A DNA stretch of 64,000 nucleotides, from contig NZ_JBNARB010000007.1 of assembly GCF_049723235.1 (NCBI RefSeq), positions 1-64,000 on the forward strand, in the 5' to 3' direction. Below the pieces are notes generated by a model. The model was not told the origin of the DNA, did no database searches, and worked only from the letters and a program-made list of their open reading frames with translations. Position 1 is the stretch's first letter. Each line of letters opens with the position of its first letter. This DNA is from Thermovenabulum sp049723235 (GTDB lineage Bacteria > Bacillota > Thermosediminibacteria > Thermosediminibacterales > Thermosediminibacteraceae). Below are positions 34,090-42,422 of the stretch, piece after piece. The position numbers were made by a program, and so were the translations under genes.

Positions 34090-34935
34090 TTATGCGTTCT
34101 GGAAAAACAGTGCCACCGTGCCCGGGCCCGAATGGGAGCCTATAACAGGGCCTATCCAGGAAATCATAATTTGCTTTACATTAAATTCCCTTTTCATTGC
34201 ATCGGCAAGTTCTAAAGCCAGTTCCTCATTATCTCCATGGCTTATCCCTATTAACTGATTCTCCAGATTTTTCCCTCTCTCGGCAGCTATTTCAACCATC
34301 CTTTTTACCACATTTTTTCTTCCCCTGACTTTTTCCAGAGGGAAAATCGCTCCATCAACAATATGCAGTATAGGTTTAATGTTTAAGAGCCCTCCTATAA
34401 ATGCCTGAGCTCCGGATATCCTGCCTCCCCTTTTTAAAAATTCCAGGTCATCTACTGTAAAAATATGTTCCATATGATGAGCGTAAAATTCTATTTCCCG
34501 GGAAATTTCGTCAAAATCCCTTCCTTCTTCTGCCATTTGAGCGGCTTTGTAAACGACAAGCCCAGTCCCTAAGCTGGCACACTTTGTATCTATAACCTTT
34601 ATGTGGTCGGCCTTTACAGTTTCCTTGGCCATCAGTGCCGCCTGGTAACTGCCGGTCAGTTTTGAAGAAAGCCCCAGGACTATGCCTTTTTTACCTTCCT
34701 TCCGCAACTCTTCAAAACAGTTGATAAATACATTCACCGGAACCTGAGAAGTTACAGGAATTATCTCTCCCCTTCTCATCTTTTCGTAAAATTCTTTGAT
34801 ATCAAGATAAGAGATATCCTCACCGGGATTGTCTTTTAATGATACGGGCATTTTTAATCGTATTACGGGTAATTTATTTACCACCTCTTCCGGCAGGTCG
34901 CACGAGGTGTCGGTTATAATGACAGTTTTTGACAT
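34090..34935 (-). CDS. DegV family fatty-acid-binding protein
   Basis: This is a two-domain DegV-fold protein that binds long-chain fatty acids; Gram-positive members present host or exogenous fatty acids to the FakA kinase. Motifs are ITDTSCDLP at the start, VTSQVPVN, LSSKLTGSYQ (fatty-acid carboxylate contacts) and the C-terminal SHSGPGTVALFF. The ATG at 34935 with GAGGGGG upstream is preferred over TTG at 34953. No fakA is adjacent. Confidence 0.9.
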   Translation of the reverse strand: MSKTVIITDTSCDLPEEVVNKLPVIRLKMPVSLKDNPGEDISYLDIKEFYEKMRRGEIIPVTSQVPVNVFINCFEELRKEGKKGIVLGLSSKLTGSYQAALMAKETVKADHIKVIDTKCASLGTGLVVYKAAQMAEEGRDFDEISREIEFYAHHMEHIFTVDDLEFLKRGGRISGAQAFIGGLLNIKPILHIVDGAIFPLEKVRGRKNVVKRMVEIAAERGKNLENQLIGISHGDNEELALELADAMKREFNVKQIMISWIGPVIGSHSGPGTVALFFQNA

Positions 34936-34974
34936 AAAAACATACCCCCTCAAAACTTTTAAAACCTTTCTGGT

Positions 34975-35436
34975 TTATTTTGAATCTAAACTCTTTAATA
35001 TTTCTTTAACCGTTATTTTAAAAACCGGATGGACGAAATCCGCCGCAATCTGGGCAAGGGGCTTTATTACAAAAATCCTGTTGTGGGCATCGGGATGAGG
35101 TATTTTTAAATCTTCTTCATTTAAGATTAAACCATTGTAAAAAATTATATCTAAGTCAATGTTTCTCGGTCCCCATTTTATTTTTCTCTCCCTGCCCATT
35201 TCTTTTTCAATTTCTTGAAGGGTATTTAAAAGCTCTCTCGGAGAAAGCAGGGTTTCTGCCTGCAATACGGCGTTTAAAAACCTGGGCTGGTCTATATAGC
35301 CGTAAGGTTCTGTTTCTATAATATCGGAAATTTTTACTACTTTTATGCCCCTGTACCTTATTTTCTCTATTGCCGTTTTAATATTTGCCTCCCTGTCCCC
35401 TACATTGCTTCCAAGGGCGATGAATACATCTGGCAT
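34975..35436 (-). CDS. folK: HPPK, 6-hydroxymethyl-7,8-dihydropterin pyrophosphokinase
   Basis: This enzyme transfers pyrophosphate from ATP to hydroxymethyldihydropterin. Motifs are IALGSNVGDRE, the substrate site around QPRFLNAV, and the signature WGPRNIDLDIIFY with the two metal Asp residues. The length is 153 residues. Its ATG follows GGAGGCGG inside the 3' end of folP, giving a 37-base overlap and likely coupling. Confidence 0.94.
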   Translation of the reverse strand: MPDVFIALGSNVGDREANIKTAIEKIRYRGIKVVKISDIIETEPYGYIDQPRFLNAVLQAETLLSPRELLNTLQEIEKEMGRERKIKWGPRNIDLDIIFYNGLILNEEDLKIPHPDAHNRIFVIKPLAQIAADFVHPVFKITVKEILKSLDSK

Positions 35437-36623
35437 TTTACCGCCTCCAGCATCTTTAACACTCTTTTATTTTCCTTAACATCGTGCACCCTTATTATAT
35501 CTACTCCGCAGAGCGAGCACATCGCTGTAATAGCAAGAGTTCCTTCCAGCCTATCCTCCGGGGAAATATCCCCCAGGGTTTTGCCTATAAAACTTTTTCT
35601 TGAATGTCCAATCAGAATCGGTTTTTTCAGGCTCTTTAGCTCCCTTATCCTGGACAATATCTCCAAATTATCCTCATACCTCTTACCAAAGCCTATCCCC
35701 GGGTCTAAAATTATTTTTTCGGGGTCCACTCCTTTATCTGCTGCAGCCTGAATTTTTTCATAAAAATAAGCTGTTATTTCGTTTATTACATCTTCATAAA
35801 AGGGATTCTGCTGCATATCCTTGGGCGTGCCTTTAATATGCATCAAAACATAGGGAGCTTTTGTATCTGCCACCACATCTAAAATCCTTTCATCAAAGGA
35901 AAAACCGCTGATATCATTTACCATATCCGCACCGTTTTCTAAGGCTTTTTGAGCCACCCCCGCCCTGTAGGTATCCACCGAAATAAATGCTCTTGGGAAA
36001 CTTTCCCTTAAAGCCTTGATCGCGGGAATAACCCTTTTTTGTTCTTCTTCTTCATCCACCGGCTCCGAACCCGGTCTCGTAGAAAGTCCGCCGATGTCAA
36101 GAATATCCGCACCCTCTTCTATCATCTTTTCTGCGGCAGCAAGTACCTCTTCCACGCTCTTTTTCCTCGATTCCGGGTAAAAAGAGTCCGGGGTTACGTT
36201 TATTATCCCCATAACAAGTGTATTGTTTAAATATACTTTTCTGCCCCAGGGGCTTATTAAAAGTTCTATCCTTTTTTTATTAAAAAACTCCTCTAAGTCT
36301 TTTTTTATCTCCAAGAGGCCAAAAAAGGGCATTTTGCTCAGTTTTTCCATGAGTCCTTCGTAATGCTTTTTAGTTCCGAAAAGTAAAATATCGGATCGTT
36401 CTACCTTGCCGTCGATTACATTTTTATGTACCGCCGCATCGCCACCGAGAGCCAGCATTTCCTGCTTGATGATATTGGCTGCAGGAAAGGGTACCCCAAA
36501 AAGTTTTAAGGGTATGATATTTTGTTTTTTCTCAAAAATTTGAATTGAATCGGGATGAACTCCTATTCTATTCATTTCCTTTCTCAGGTATTTCTGTGTA
36601 ATTTCGAGGATCAATTCATCCAC
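35400..36623 (-). CDS. folP: Dihydropteroate synthase with N-terminal extension
   Basis: The C-terminal 270 residues are a standard TIM-barrel DHPS: GIINVTPDSF, DIGGLSTRPGS, NDISGF, DPGIGFGK and GHSRKSF. Ahead of it are about 130 extra residues with two to three alpha/beta units (LFGVPFPAANIIKQEML). This extension occurs in DHPS of thermophilic clostridia and some archaea, and I know of no assigned function. It condenses p-aminobenzoate with the pterin pyrophosphate from FolK. It overlaps folE2 by 13 bases. Confidence 0.92.
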   Translation of the reverse strand: MDELILEITQKYLRKEMNRIGVHPDSIQIFEKKQNIIPLKLFGVPFPAANIIKQEMLALGGDAAVHKNVIDGKVERSDILLFGTKKHYEGLMEKLSKMPFFGLLEIKKDLEEFFNKKRIELLISPWGRKVYLNNTLVMGIINVTPDSFYPESRKKSVEEVLAAAEKMIEEGADILDIGGLSTRPGSEPVDEEEEQKRVIPAIKALRESFPRAFISVDTYRAGVAQKALENGADMVNDISGFSFDERILDVVADTKAPYVLMHIKGTPKDMQQNPFYEDVINEITAYFYEKIQAAADKGVDPEKIILDPGIGFGKRYEDNLEILSRIRELKSLKKPILIGHSRKSFIGKTLGDISPEDRLEGTLAITAMCSLCGVDIIRVHDVKENKRVLKMLEAVKCQMYSSPLEAM

Positions 36624-37387
36624 CCCTTTTCCACGCAGGCAAAAGCCTGATGATTGTGTATGCTTTCAAAACTTGTGACCTCCACCCGGTACCACTCGAT
36701 GCGCTCATCTTCCTCCAACCGCAAAGCAGCGTCCCTGGTCACATCTTCCACGAATTTCGGATTTTCAAAGGCTTTTTCGGTAATATACTTTTCATCCGGT
36801 CTCTTCAGGAGCGTGTATATGGGACAGCTGGCACTGCTTTCCGCAATTTCAATCAGGTCCTCAAACCAGATCATTTTTTTTGACCTGGTAAGTATATCCA
36901 CCTCAGCCCTCTGGTTATGAGCACCTTCCTGGCTTATCTCCTTGGAACAGGGGCACAGGGTGTGCACCGGCACTTTCACACCTGTAAAAATTTTATAACT
37001 ATCGGACAGCTCGGCGTAAATTTTTGCACACACCTCCAGAGGAGATTCGCTTTTTGTAACGGGGGCTTCCTTCCATATAAAATAAGGAATTAACAGTTCT
37101 ATATGGGCAGAGTTCGCCCCCAGCTTTTCTTTTATTTCGACAAGAATATCCTCTATACCTTTTGGACTCAATATTTCGAAATTTTTCAATACCTCTACAA
37201 ACCTGCTCATATGGGTACCCCTTATATCCCTGTGAAGATCTGCCGAAATGGTAATATTAGCGACGGTATACTGAAAGCCCCTCTTCTTATCCTGCACCTT
37301 CAGAGGCCATTTTAAACCCTTTATTCCCACCTTTTTTAGAGGCACCATTCTTTCATCCTTTTCCGACTGCACATCCTTTAATTGCAA
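36611..37387 (-). CDS. folE2: GTP cyclohydrolase IB (FolE2)
   Basis: This enzyme converts GTP to 7,8-dihydroneopterin triphosphate. It is the metal-flexible COG1469 family rather than FolE. Signatures are MSRFVEVL, the active-site Cys in VPVHTLCPCSKEIS, and HNQRAEVD. The length is 258 residues. The start is TTG at 37387 with AGGGGTG upstream, overlapping the PTPS stop by ten bases. It supplies the substrate for the PTPS enzyme in the same operon. Confidence 0.92.
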   Translation of the reverse strand: MQLKDVQSEKDERMVPLKKVGIKGLKWPLKVQDKKRGFQYTVANITISADLHRDIRGTHMSRFVEVLKNFEILSPKGIEDILVEIKEKLGANSAHIELLIPYFIWKEAPVTKSESPLEVCAKIYAELSDSYKIFTGVKVPVHTLCPCSKEISQEGAHNQRAEVDILTRSKKMIWFEDLIEIAESSASCPIYTLLKRPDEKYITEKAFENPKFVEDVTRDAALRLEEDERIEWYRVEVTSFESIHNHQAFACVEKGWMN

Positions 37388-37746
37388 CTCTTTTCACCCC
37401 TGTAAACAACCCCGCAGTCTGTCGTTTCCCAAACTTGTACTTCGTAAAGGCAGCAGTTGTCCCTTTTTAATGCATCGTATAGTTCTTTGAAAATGTATTC
37501 CGCTATATTTTCAGCAGTAGGCTGGGGTATTATCTCGTTGATATAACTATGGTCGAATTTTTTCAAGACCCTGTCTTCTACGATTTTTTTAAGTTCCACA
37601 AAATCGATTATCATCCCTTCTGAATCGGGCGTTCCCTGGATTTTTACCACCAGCTTATAGGTATGCCCGTGCAATCTTTCGCACTTTCCCCTGTACGCGG
37701 TCAGGTTATGGGCCGCATCGAATTTAAACTCGCGTATTAAAATCAT
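37378..37746 (-). CDS. queD: PTPS/QueD family enzyme of the PTPS-I/III type
   Basis: The family zinc ligands are His13 (AAHNL), His26 and His28. The key segment is Cys22-Glu23-x-x-His-Gly-His. Classic QueD has CxxxHGH with no Glu there, and PTPS-III has ExxHGH. CExxHGH is the pattern of bifunctional PTPS-I/III proteins, which can make 6-hydroxymethyldihydropterin and so bypass FolB. The operon encodes folE2, folP and folK but no folB, and no queC, queE or queF is near. I therefore infer a main role in folate synthesis, with queuosine precursor synthesis as a possible second activity. Confidence 0.85.
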   Translation of the reverse strand: MILIREFKFDAAHNLTAYRGKCERLHGHTYKLVVKIQGTPDSEGMIIDFVELKKIVEDRVLKKFDHSYINEIIPQPTAENIAEYIFKELYDALKRDNCCLYEVQVWETTDCGVVYRGEKSCN

Positions 37747-37776
37747 TTTCTCACCTCTTTAAAATACCTTTTTTAT

Positions 37777-37785
37777 ATTATAGCA
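37777..37785 (-). promoter_or_regulatory. Extended -10 promoter of the folate operon
   Basis: On the minus strand TG-C-TATAAT is a perfect extended -10 element, with no good -35. The start is expected near 37770, about 24 bases before the PTPS ATG. Confidence 0.65.
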
Positions 37786-37814
37786 TTTCAAATCCATATA
37801 ATGCCATATTAAAC

Positions 37815-37842
37815 TAAAATAAAAAGCAGCGTTCATCGCTGC
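37815..37842 (-). terminator. Intrinsic terminator of the deacetylase gene
   Basis: GCAGCG (37826-37831) pairs with CGCTGC (37837-37842). On the minus strand the stem is followed by TTTTTATTTTAG. The stop codon lies inside the hairpin. Confidence 0.8.
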
Positions 37843-38789
37843 ATCACATAATTTTCTATAAATTCCATATTTTTTTCATTAATTGTATCAAATTTAAAAC
37901 CTTCACTTTTTAAAATTTTTATTATCTCCGGCAAAATCTCTACAGTTAGATTTTTTGAATCGGTATCGTGAAGAAGCACTACCGCTATTTTTTTATTCTT
38001 TACTCCTCTTTTTAAATTTTCCAGCATGGTTTGTTTATCGGGATAGGGCATTGTCGCATCTCCCGTCACCACATTCCAATCTATATAATGATACCCCTCT
38101 TCCTTCACCTTCTTTTTGATCTGGGCCATAATTCCTGCAGGGCCGGTTTTCAAATAAACGGTGTTTTTGGACCCTCCGGGAAATCTGATAATTTTTGGCC
38201 TTACACCCGTTAAATTATATATTAAATCCTCCTGCTTTTTTAAGTCACTCATAAAGGCGTCCACCGAGGTATATATCTTATCGTATCTGTGGCTGAAGGT
38301 ATGATTTCCCAGGGAATGCCCTTCTTCATAGATCTTTTTTATCACCGTATTTTCGCTTTCTTTATAACCCACAAGAAAAAAGGTCGCCTTTATTCCCTCT
38401 TCTTTTAAAATCTCCAGAATTTTTTCCGTGTTTTTACTGGGGCCATCGTCAAAGGTAAGGTAGGCTATTTTATCTTTGATTTTTCTACCGCTTTCACTCT
38501 TCGTATCTTCTTCCTCAATAGCAAAATTCTTTCTTTCAGGAAAGAGCCTATTATATATTATGGTGTTTACTTCACCAAAATAGTAATCTTCAAAACCTTC
38601 TTTGGTTTTATTTCCCGCGGTTTTATTTTTTGAATCGGTTGAACCATCTACAACTCCTCCCGGGGAGAGGACTTCTCTTGTATTTCTGCTTTCTGAAAAG
38701 GCATAAATAAACCCCATTAAAAATCCAAAAATCACGCATAATATTACCGCAATTGCAATATAAAAATAATTTTTACCTGTCTTTTCCAT
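37833..38789 (-). CDS. Membrane-anchored polysaccharide deacetylase (NodB domain)
   Basis: One N-terminal span (residues about 8-31) anchors the protein. A 70-residue low-complexity linker leads to a NodB domain. The metal triad is Asp115 of TFDDGP with His163 and His167 of GNHTFSH. RFPGGS, DWNVVTGD and LLHD complete motifs 3-5. It probably removes N-acetyl groups from peptidoglycan, as PdaA/PgdA-type enzymes do. The exact class cannot be fixed: PdaA-type spore-cortex activity is possible, though the anchor and linker look more like PgdA. It is a single-gene unit. Confidence 0.9.
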   Translation of the reverse strand: MEKTGKNYFYIAIAVILCVIFGFLMGFIYAFSESRNTREVLSPGGVVDGSTDSKNKTAGNKTKEGFEDYYFGEVNTIIYNRLFPERKNFAIEEEDTKSESGRKIKDKIAYLTFDDGPSKNTEKILEILKEEGIKATFFLVGYKESENTVIKKIYEEGHSLGNHTFSHRYDKIYTSVDAFMSDLKKQEDLIYNLTGVRPKIIRFPGGSKNTVYLKTGPAGIMAQIKKKVKEEGYHYIDWNVVTGDATMPYPDKQTMLENLKRGVKNKKIAVVLLHDTDSKNLTVEILPEIIKILKSEGFKFDTINEKNMEFIENYVMQR

Positions 38790-38861
38790 AATCCTTGCCC
38801 TTCCCCTCTACCTTCATTTTAACATCCCCGGGAAGACAAAAAAATAGGAAGTGCAAGGAAA

Positions 38862-40031
38862 TTATAACAGGCTCAGGGATTTAACAAGCATTGTAGCAAA
38901 GGAACCAGGGGGAAGGACAAATTTTAACTTTATCTTCTCATATCCCCGGTAAAAATCGTCTTCTTCAAAGCCTGAAAAATATAGGTTTTCAGGAAAAACC
39001 ACTGCTCTTCTCATAAAGGATTTGAAAAAGGATTTTCTTATCTTTTTAAGATTAAAGTCCGAGGGGGTAACCCCTCTTTGCTTCATTACTTCCATTACCG
39101 CATTGCGCACCAGTTCTTCCGTTTGCGGTATTTTATAAGAAACGGTAGGCACTTCCAGGTTTTTCAGTTCCTTAAACTTCCTTTCATCCTTTACTTTCCT
39201 GTAAATTAAATAGTCCGTTATCTTTCCTTTTACCGGAAATAAATCCTCCACATAAGAGGGGAGTATCAAAGAAAGCGTCCTGTTCCACAGGTAGCTCTGA
39301 TAGGCTGAAAAAAACATGGAAAGTTCTTCCTTGGGGATAATATTTAAAGCCTTTACCATATTCTCCTTGCTTTTCCCTTTTTTCAGTATTTCGATTATTT
39401 CCCTCTCCGTTTTCGTTCTGCACAGCGGCAGAATGGCTTCAAAATCTCCCCAGCGGTTTTTAATTTCCTGTTTTCTTTGTCTTTCTTCTTTTTTATCTTC
39501 CGGATGGGTTACCGTAAAATATAACTTCAATGCACCGTTGTAGTGCTTCTTCAGAATCTTTTCCGCAATAAATTCTTCCTCATTTTCCACGCTCCCAAAG
39601 CGCTGGTCATCAAAAAAATTTGGAAATCCCCATTCTTTTATCTCCTTGAGCCTTTGTATTATTTTCTCTTTTTCTTCCCTGTCTATTTTTCTCAGAGTAA
39701 TTTCAAAGTAGTTCCCCTTTAAAACCCTGGGTGAAATGTAATCATTAGAAAAACCCGTAAATTCCAAATGCACATTTTCCCTGTCGAAAACCGGATCGTA
39801 TTCCCTGGGCACAGAAATGTACTGAAAGGTTAAAGCGTGCCTGTCCTTTCTCCCGGCATTTCCAATTACCTCCATTGGTATATTATTTTCCCTGGAAATG
39901 AACTTCAGGGCGTCAACGGTATTCCAGTGTTTTTTTGTTAGAAGGTAGATTCGGTACTTGCCGCCCTTTTGATATTTAATATCTGCCAGTTCCTTTACTA
40001 TAAAATCCTCGGGAAAAACCTTTATTTTCAA
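38862..40031 (-). CDS. truD: tRNA pseudouridine(13) synthase TruD
   Basis: This enzyme makes pseudouridine 13 in tRNA. The catalytic Asp is in NAGRKDRHA, and the TruD-specific insertion domain occupies about residues 140-300 with SAYQSYLWN and near-C-terminal LPPGSFATMLVK. The frame opens at 40040 (GTG) and 40037 (ATG), but AAAGGGTG is adjacent to both. TTG at 40031, eight bases after AGGG, gives the usual start MKIKVFPEDFIVKE and is preferred. TruD is common in gammaproteobacteria and archaea but patchy in Gram-positives. Confidence 0.9.
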   Translation of the reverse strand: MKIKVFPEDFIVKELADIKYQKGGKYRIYLLTKKHWNTVDALKFISRENNIPMEVIGNAGRKDRHALTFQYISVPREYDPVFDRENVHLEFTGFSNDYISPRVLKGNYFEITLRKIDREEKEKIIQRLKEIKEWGFPNFFDDQRFGSVENEEEFIAEKILKKHYNGALKLYFTVTHPEDKKEERQRKQEIKNRWGDFEAILPLCRTKTEREIIEILKKGKSKENMVKALNIIPKEELSMFFSAYQSYLWNRTLSLILPSYVEDLFPVKGKITDYLIYRKVKDERKFKELKNLEVPTVSYKIPQTEELVRNAVMEVMKQRGVTPSDFNLKKIRKSFFKSFMRRAVVFPENLYFSGFEEDDFYRGYEKIKLKFVLPPGSFATMLVKSLSLL

Positions 40032-40223
40032 ATGCATCACCCTTTGTTTAATTTTTATACTCCCTTTTTTACCAGGCCGATATTAATTCCTCTTTATCAA
40101 AGCCATTTTTCTAACTTGATTTCCTCAGCTCCCTTTATTTAAAATTATTTTGCCAAAGCCCCTGCCCTGGTTACTTCCATGCATCCTCTCCTCTAATTTG
40201 CGTATTAACATAAAAGGTTTTTC

Positions 40224-40253
40224 TTTACAATAATTCATAAAAAAATATATATA
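40224..40253 (+). promoter_or_regulatory. Candidate promoter of the MCP-like gene
   Basis: TTTACA (40224-40229) is separated by 18 bases from TATATA (40248-40253). A Spo0A-like box lies about 25-35 bases downstream, in the early transcribed region. Confidence 0.45.
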
Positions 40254-40278
40254 CATTGCACAAAGGAAAAAACGTAAA

Positions 40279-40289
40279 TTTTGTCGAAT
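40279..40289 (+). promoter_or_regulatory. Candidate Spo0A box upstream of the MCP-like gene
   Basis: TTTTGTCGAAT contains a perfect 0A box core TGTCGAA and is identical over 11 bases to the inverted site at 41898-41908. It lies downstream of the likely -10, where binding would repress. Confidence 0.5.
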
Positions 40290-40324
40290 AATGGAAATTA
40301 AAAAATTTGGGGGTGTTTGAGAAC

Positions 40325-41839
40325 TTGCTTTATCTTATATTATTTGTCACCGCGTTGTTGCTTGCAGTTACAATTTACCTGAGCATAAAAATTTACAGAA
40401 TCAAAAAAACCGCTGGCCAATTGGGCAATCTCCTTGATTCCTATGCAAGAGGCCAGGCGCTTTTTGACCGCATCGAAGAAGATGTGGAAAGGATGATGCC
40501 CTCCATAAAAAACCTTCAAAAATATTTACAGAATATAATATACCATATTTTAAAAAACTCCGCCGAAATAGCTGCAGGTTCTGCAAATATTAATTCTTCT
40601 TCCAGAAAACTTGAAGAAAACATAAAAGATTTGAACGATATACTTTCCGGTTTTTTAAAAAATGTTATGGATATTAACGACCGCATTGTCAACAGTGCGG
40701 CCATTTCCGAAGAATTATACGGAAGTATAAACGAAATCGCTTCTTTTTCGTCAATGGCCATGGATACTTCAAAAAATGCGGCCTCGGATCTGGATATAAG
40801 CTTGAAATCCATAGAAGATGCCGTGTCAATAATAGAAGAGCAGGGAAAAGAAATATTTTTTATTTCAAAGGAAATTATGGGGCTGAAAGACCTCTTAAGC
40901 AAAATATCATCGGTTTCCGATAATATCAACGAAATATCCTCCCAGATCAACCTCTTATCCTTAAATGCCTCGATAGAAGCCGCCCGGGCGGGATCCGCCG
41001 GAAAGGGTTTTGCAGTGGTGGCGGAGGAAATAAAAAAACTCGCTGATGAAACATCGAAATTCTCAAAGGAAATAGTCAATCTCGTAAAGGATATACAAAA
41101 TTACATTCAAAAATCGGCGGACATATTAGAGCAAAGCTTGAAAAAAGTGGACAGGCAAAAATCGGTCACGGATGACGCCAAAAAAAGCCTTTCAAATATT
41201 ACAAATGTTATGTCCGGCATAGAGGAGATAATAAAAAATATTTCGGAAAACATCGCATCGCAAACTCAGGCCACCGAACAAATGGCGGAAAACATCCAGG
41301 ATGTGTCCAACTTTTCCTCTGTGATTGCCGATTCCATAAAAAATGTGGAGGAAATTCTCCATAAACAAAAGCTGTACATTGGCGAGAACTTCTCCCAGAT
41401 AAAAAATTTGACGACTTCTGTTGAAAATTTTGAAATCTTCACCAGGGAGTTTGACAGCATTTTGGGAGATAAATTGTTAGAAATTGCTCAGGAAGTAGCG
41501 GAAAGGCTTACAAAAGAGAATTTTTCCTTGGAAAGGATGCCGGAAATAGCAAAAAGCTACGGAGTTACGGAAATTTGCATCACCGATGAGGATGGTGTGG
41601 TGGTTTTAGACAATGACAAACAAAGTTTAAACTTCAGGTTCCCGGAAGATGAAACCACCCAGGCGGGTGAATTCAGGAAAATACTTAAGGGAAAAGCGGA
41701 TAAAGTAGTGCAAAAAATACAACCCCGAAATGTGGACGGCAGACTTTACAAATTTGTAGGTGTAAAAAGAAAGGATAGGCCCGGTATAGTCCAGGTAGCC
41801 CTGAGCATCGAGGACATTTTCCGGCTGACTTCAAAATAA
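40325..41839 (+). CDS. MCP-like chemoreceptor with a single span and C-terminal cytosolic sensor
   Basis: One short N-terminal span is followed directly by a cytoplasmic coiled coil, so there is no extracellular ligand domain. The signalling hairpin tip is near residues 200-240, with QINLLSLNASIEAARAG and GKGFAVVAEEIKKLA. After the receptor domain comes a 130-residue globular domain (about 375-504) with YGVTEICITDEDGVVVLDND, which resembles a PAS- or GAF-like cytosolic sensor. The start is set at TTG 40325, after GGGGGTG; GTG 40313 is the alternative. Its partner is the cheW 120 bases downstream. No flagellar gene is in the window, so it may control pili or another output. Confidence 0.85.
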   Translation: MLYLILFVTALLLAVTIYLSIKIYRIKKTAGQLGNLLDSYARGQALFDRIEEDVERMMPSIKNLQKYLQNIIYHILKNSAEIAAGSANINSSSRKLEENIKDLNDILSGFLKNVMDINDRIVNSAAISEELYGSINEIASFSSMAMDTSKNAASDLDISLKSIEDAVSIIEEQGKEIFFISKEIMGLKDLLSKISSVSDNINEISSQINLLSLNASIEAARAGSAGKGFAVVAEEIKKLADETSKFSKEIVNLVKDIQNYIQKSADILEQSLKKVDRQKSVTDDAKKSLSNITNVMSGIEEIIKNISENIASQTQATEQMAENIQDVSNFSSVIADSIKNVEEILHKQKLYIGENFSQIKNLTTSVENFEIFTREFDSILGDKLLEIAQEVAERLTKENFSLERMPEIAKSYGVTEICITDEDGVVVLDNDKQSLNFRFPEDETTQAGEFRKILKGKADKVVQKIQPRNVDGRLYKFVGVKRKDRPGIVQVALSIEDIFRLTSK

Positions 41840-41845
41840 TGTCAT

Positions 41846-41870
41846 TAGCGGCAAAAGCCGCTATTTTTTT
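41846..41870 (+). terminator. Intrinsic terminator
   Basis: TAGCGGC (41846-41852), an AAAA loop, GCCGCTA (41857-41863) and seven T. It ends the receptor transcript before the cheW promoter. Confidence 0.9.
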
Positions 41871-41889
41871 AAATTTTTTATAATATATC

Positions 41890-41919
41890 TTGACCGAATT
41901 CGACAAAAAAGAATAAAAT
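41890..41919 (+). promoter_or_regulatory. cheW promoter with embedded Spo0A box
   Basis: TTGACC (41890-41895) and TAAAAT (41914-41919) are 18 bases apart. Between them, on the minus strand, 41908-41898 reads TTTTGTCGAAT with a perfect 0A core. Occupation of the spacer by Spo0A would be expected to block or alter initiation. Confidence 0.6.
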
Positions 41920-41960
41920 TATTCTAGGAGTAAAATTTTTCTAATTTTCAGGAGGCAAAA

Positions 41961-42404
41961 ATGAGGCAGTTAGTAATATTTTCTTTGAACGATGAGTTTT
42001 ACGGAATGGATATTTTCTCCGTAAACGAAATTATAAAAATGCTCAAAATAGTCAGTCTCCCCAATTCGGTTAGCTTCATAGAAGGTATTATCAATTTGAG
42101 GGGAAAGGTAGTCCCTGTGGTGGACCTCAAAAAGCGCTTCGGACTCCCAAAAAAGGAATATACCGATGATACCAGAATCCTGGTGGTAGATATAGAAGGT
42201 CATCTGGCCGGATTTATAGTGGACCAGGTTCTGGAAGTGGCTTCTATTAACGATGATTCCATAGAGCCCGCACCCAGGGCCCTGATACCGGAAGCGCCCT
42301 TTATTGAAGGAATCGCAAAATTCAACGAAAAGCTGGTAATAATGATTAATGCCGCAAAAATCTTCAGTTTGGAGGAAAAACAGGAACTATTAAAAGTAGG
42401 TTAA
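41961..42404 (+). CDS. cheW: CheW-like adaptor
   Basis: This 147-residue CheW domain protein carries the motifs EGIINLRGKVVPVVDLKKRFG and GFIVDQVLEVASI. It links receptors to a CheA kinase. No cheA is in the window, so it must use one elsewhere or act with the adjacent receptor in a non-flagellar array. It is followed after 18 bases by the HD-GYP gene, so the two are co-transcribed. Confidence 0.92.
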   Translation: MRQLVIFSLNDEFYGMDIFSVNEIIKMLKIVSLPNSVSFIEGIINLRGKVVPVVDLKKRFGLPKKEYTDDTRILVVDIEGHLAGFIVDQVLEVASINDDSIEPAPRALIPEAPFIEGIAKFNEKLVIMINAAKIFSLEEKQELLKVG

Positions 42405-42422
42405 ATCCGGGAGGTAATAATT

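Noticed and set aside
40120..40190. Short minus-strand frame starting at 40184 (MHGSNQGRGFGKIIL...) with a GAGGAG just upstream, resembling a GHMP-kinase N-terminus.
   Set aside because: Only 19 codons, ribosome site too close to the ATG, and no continuation of the family in any frame downstream.
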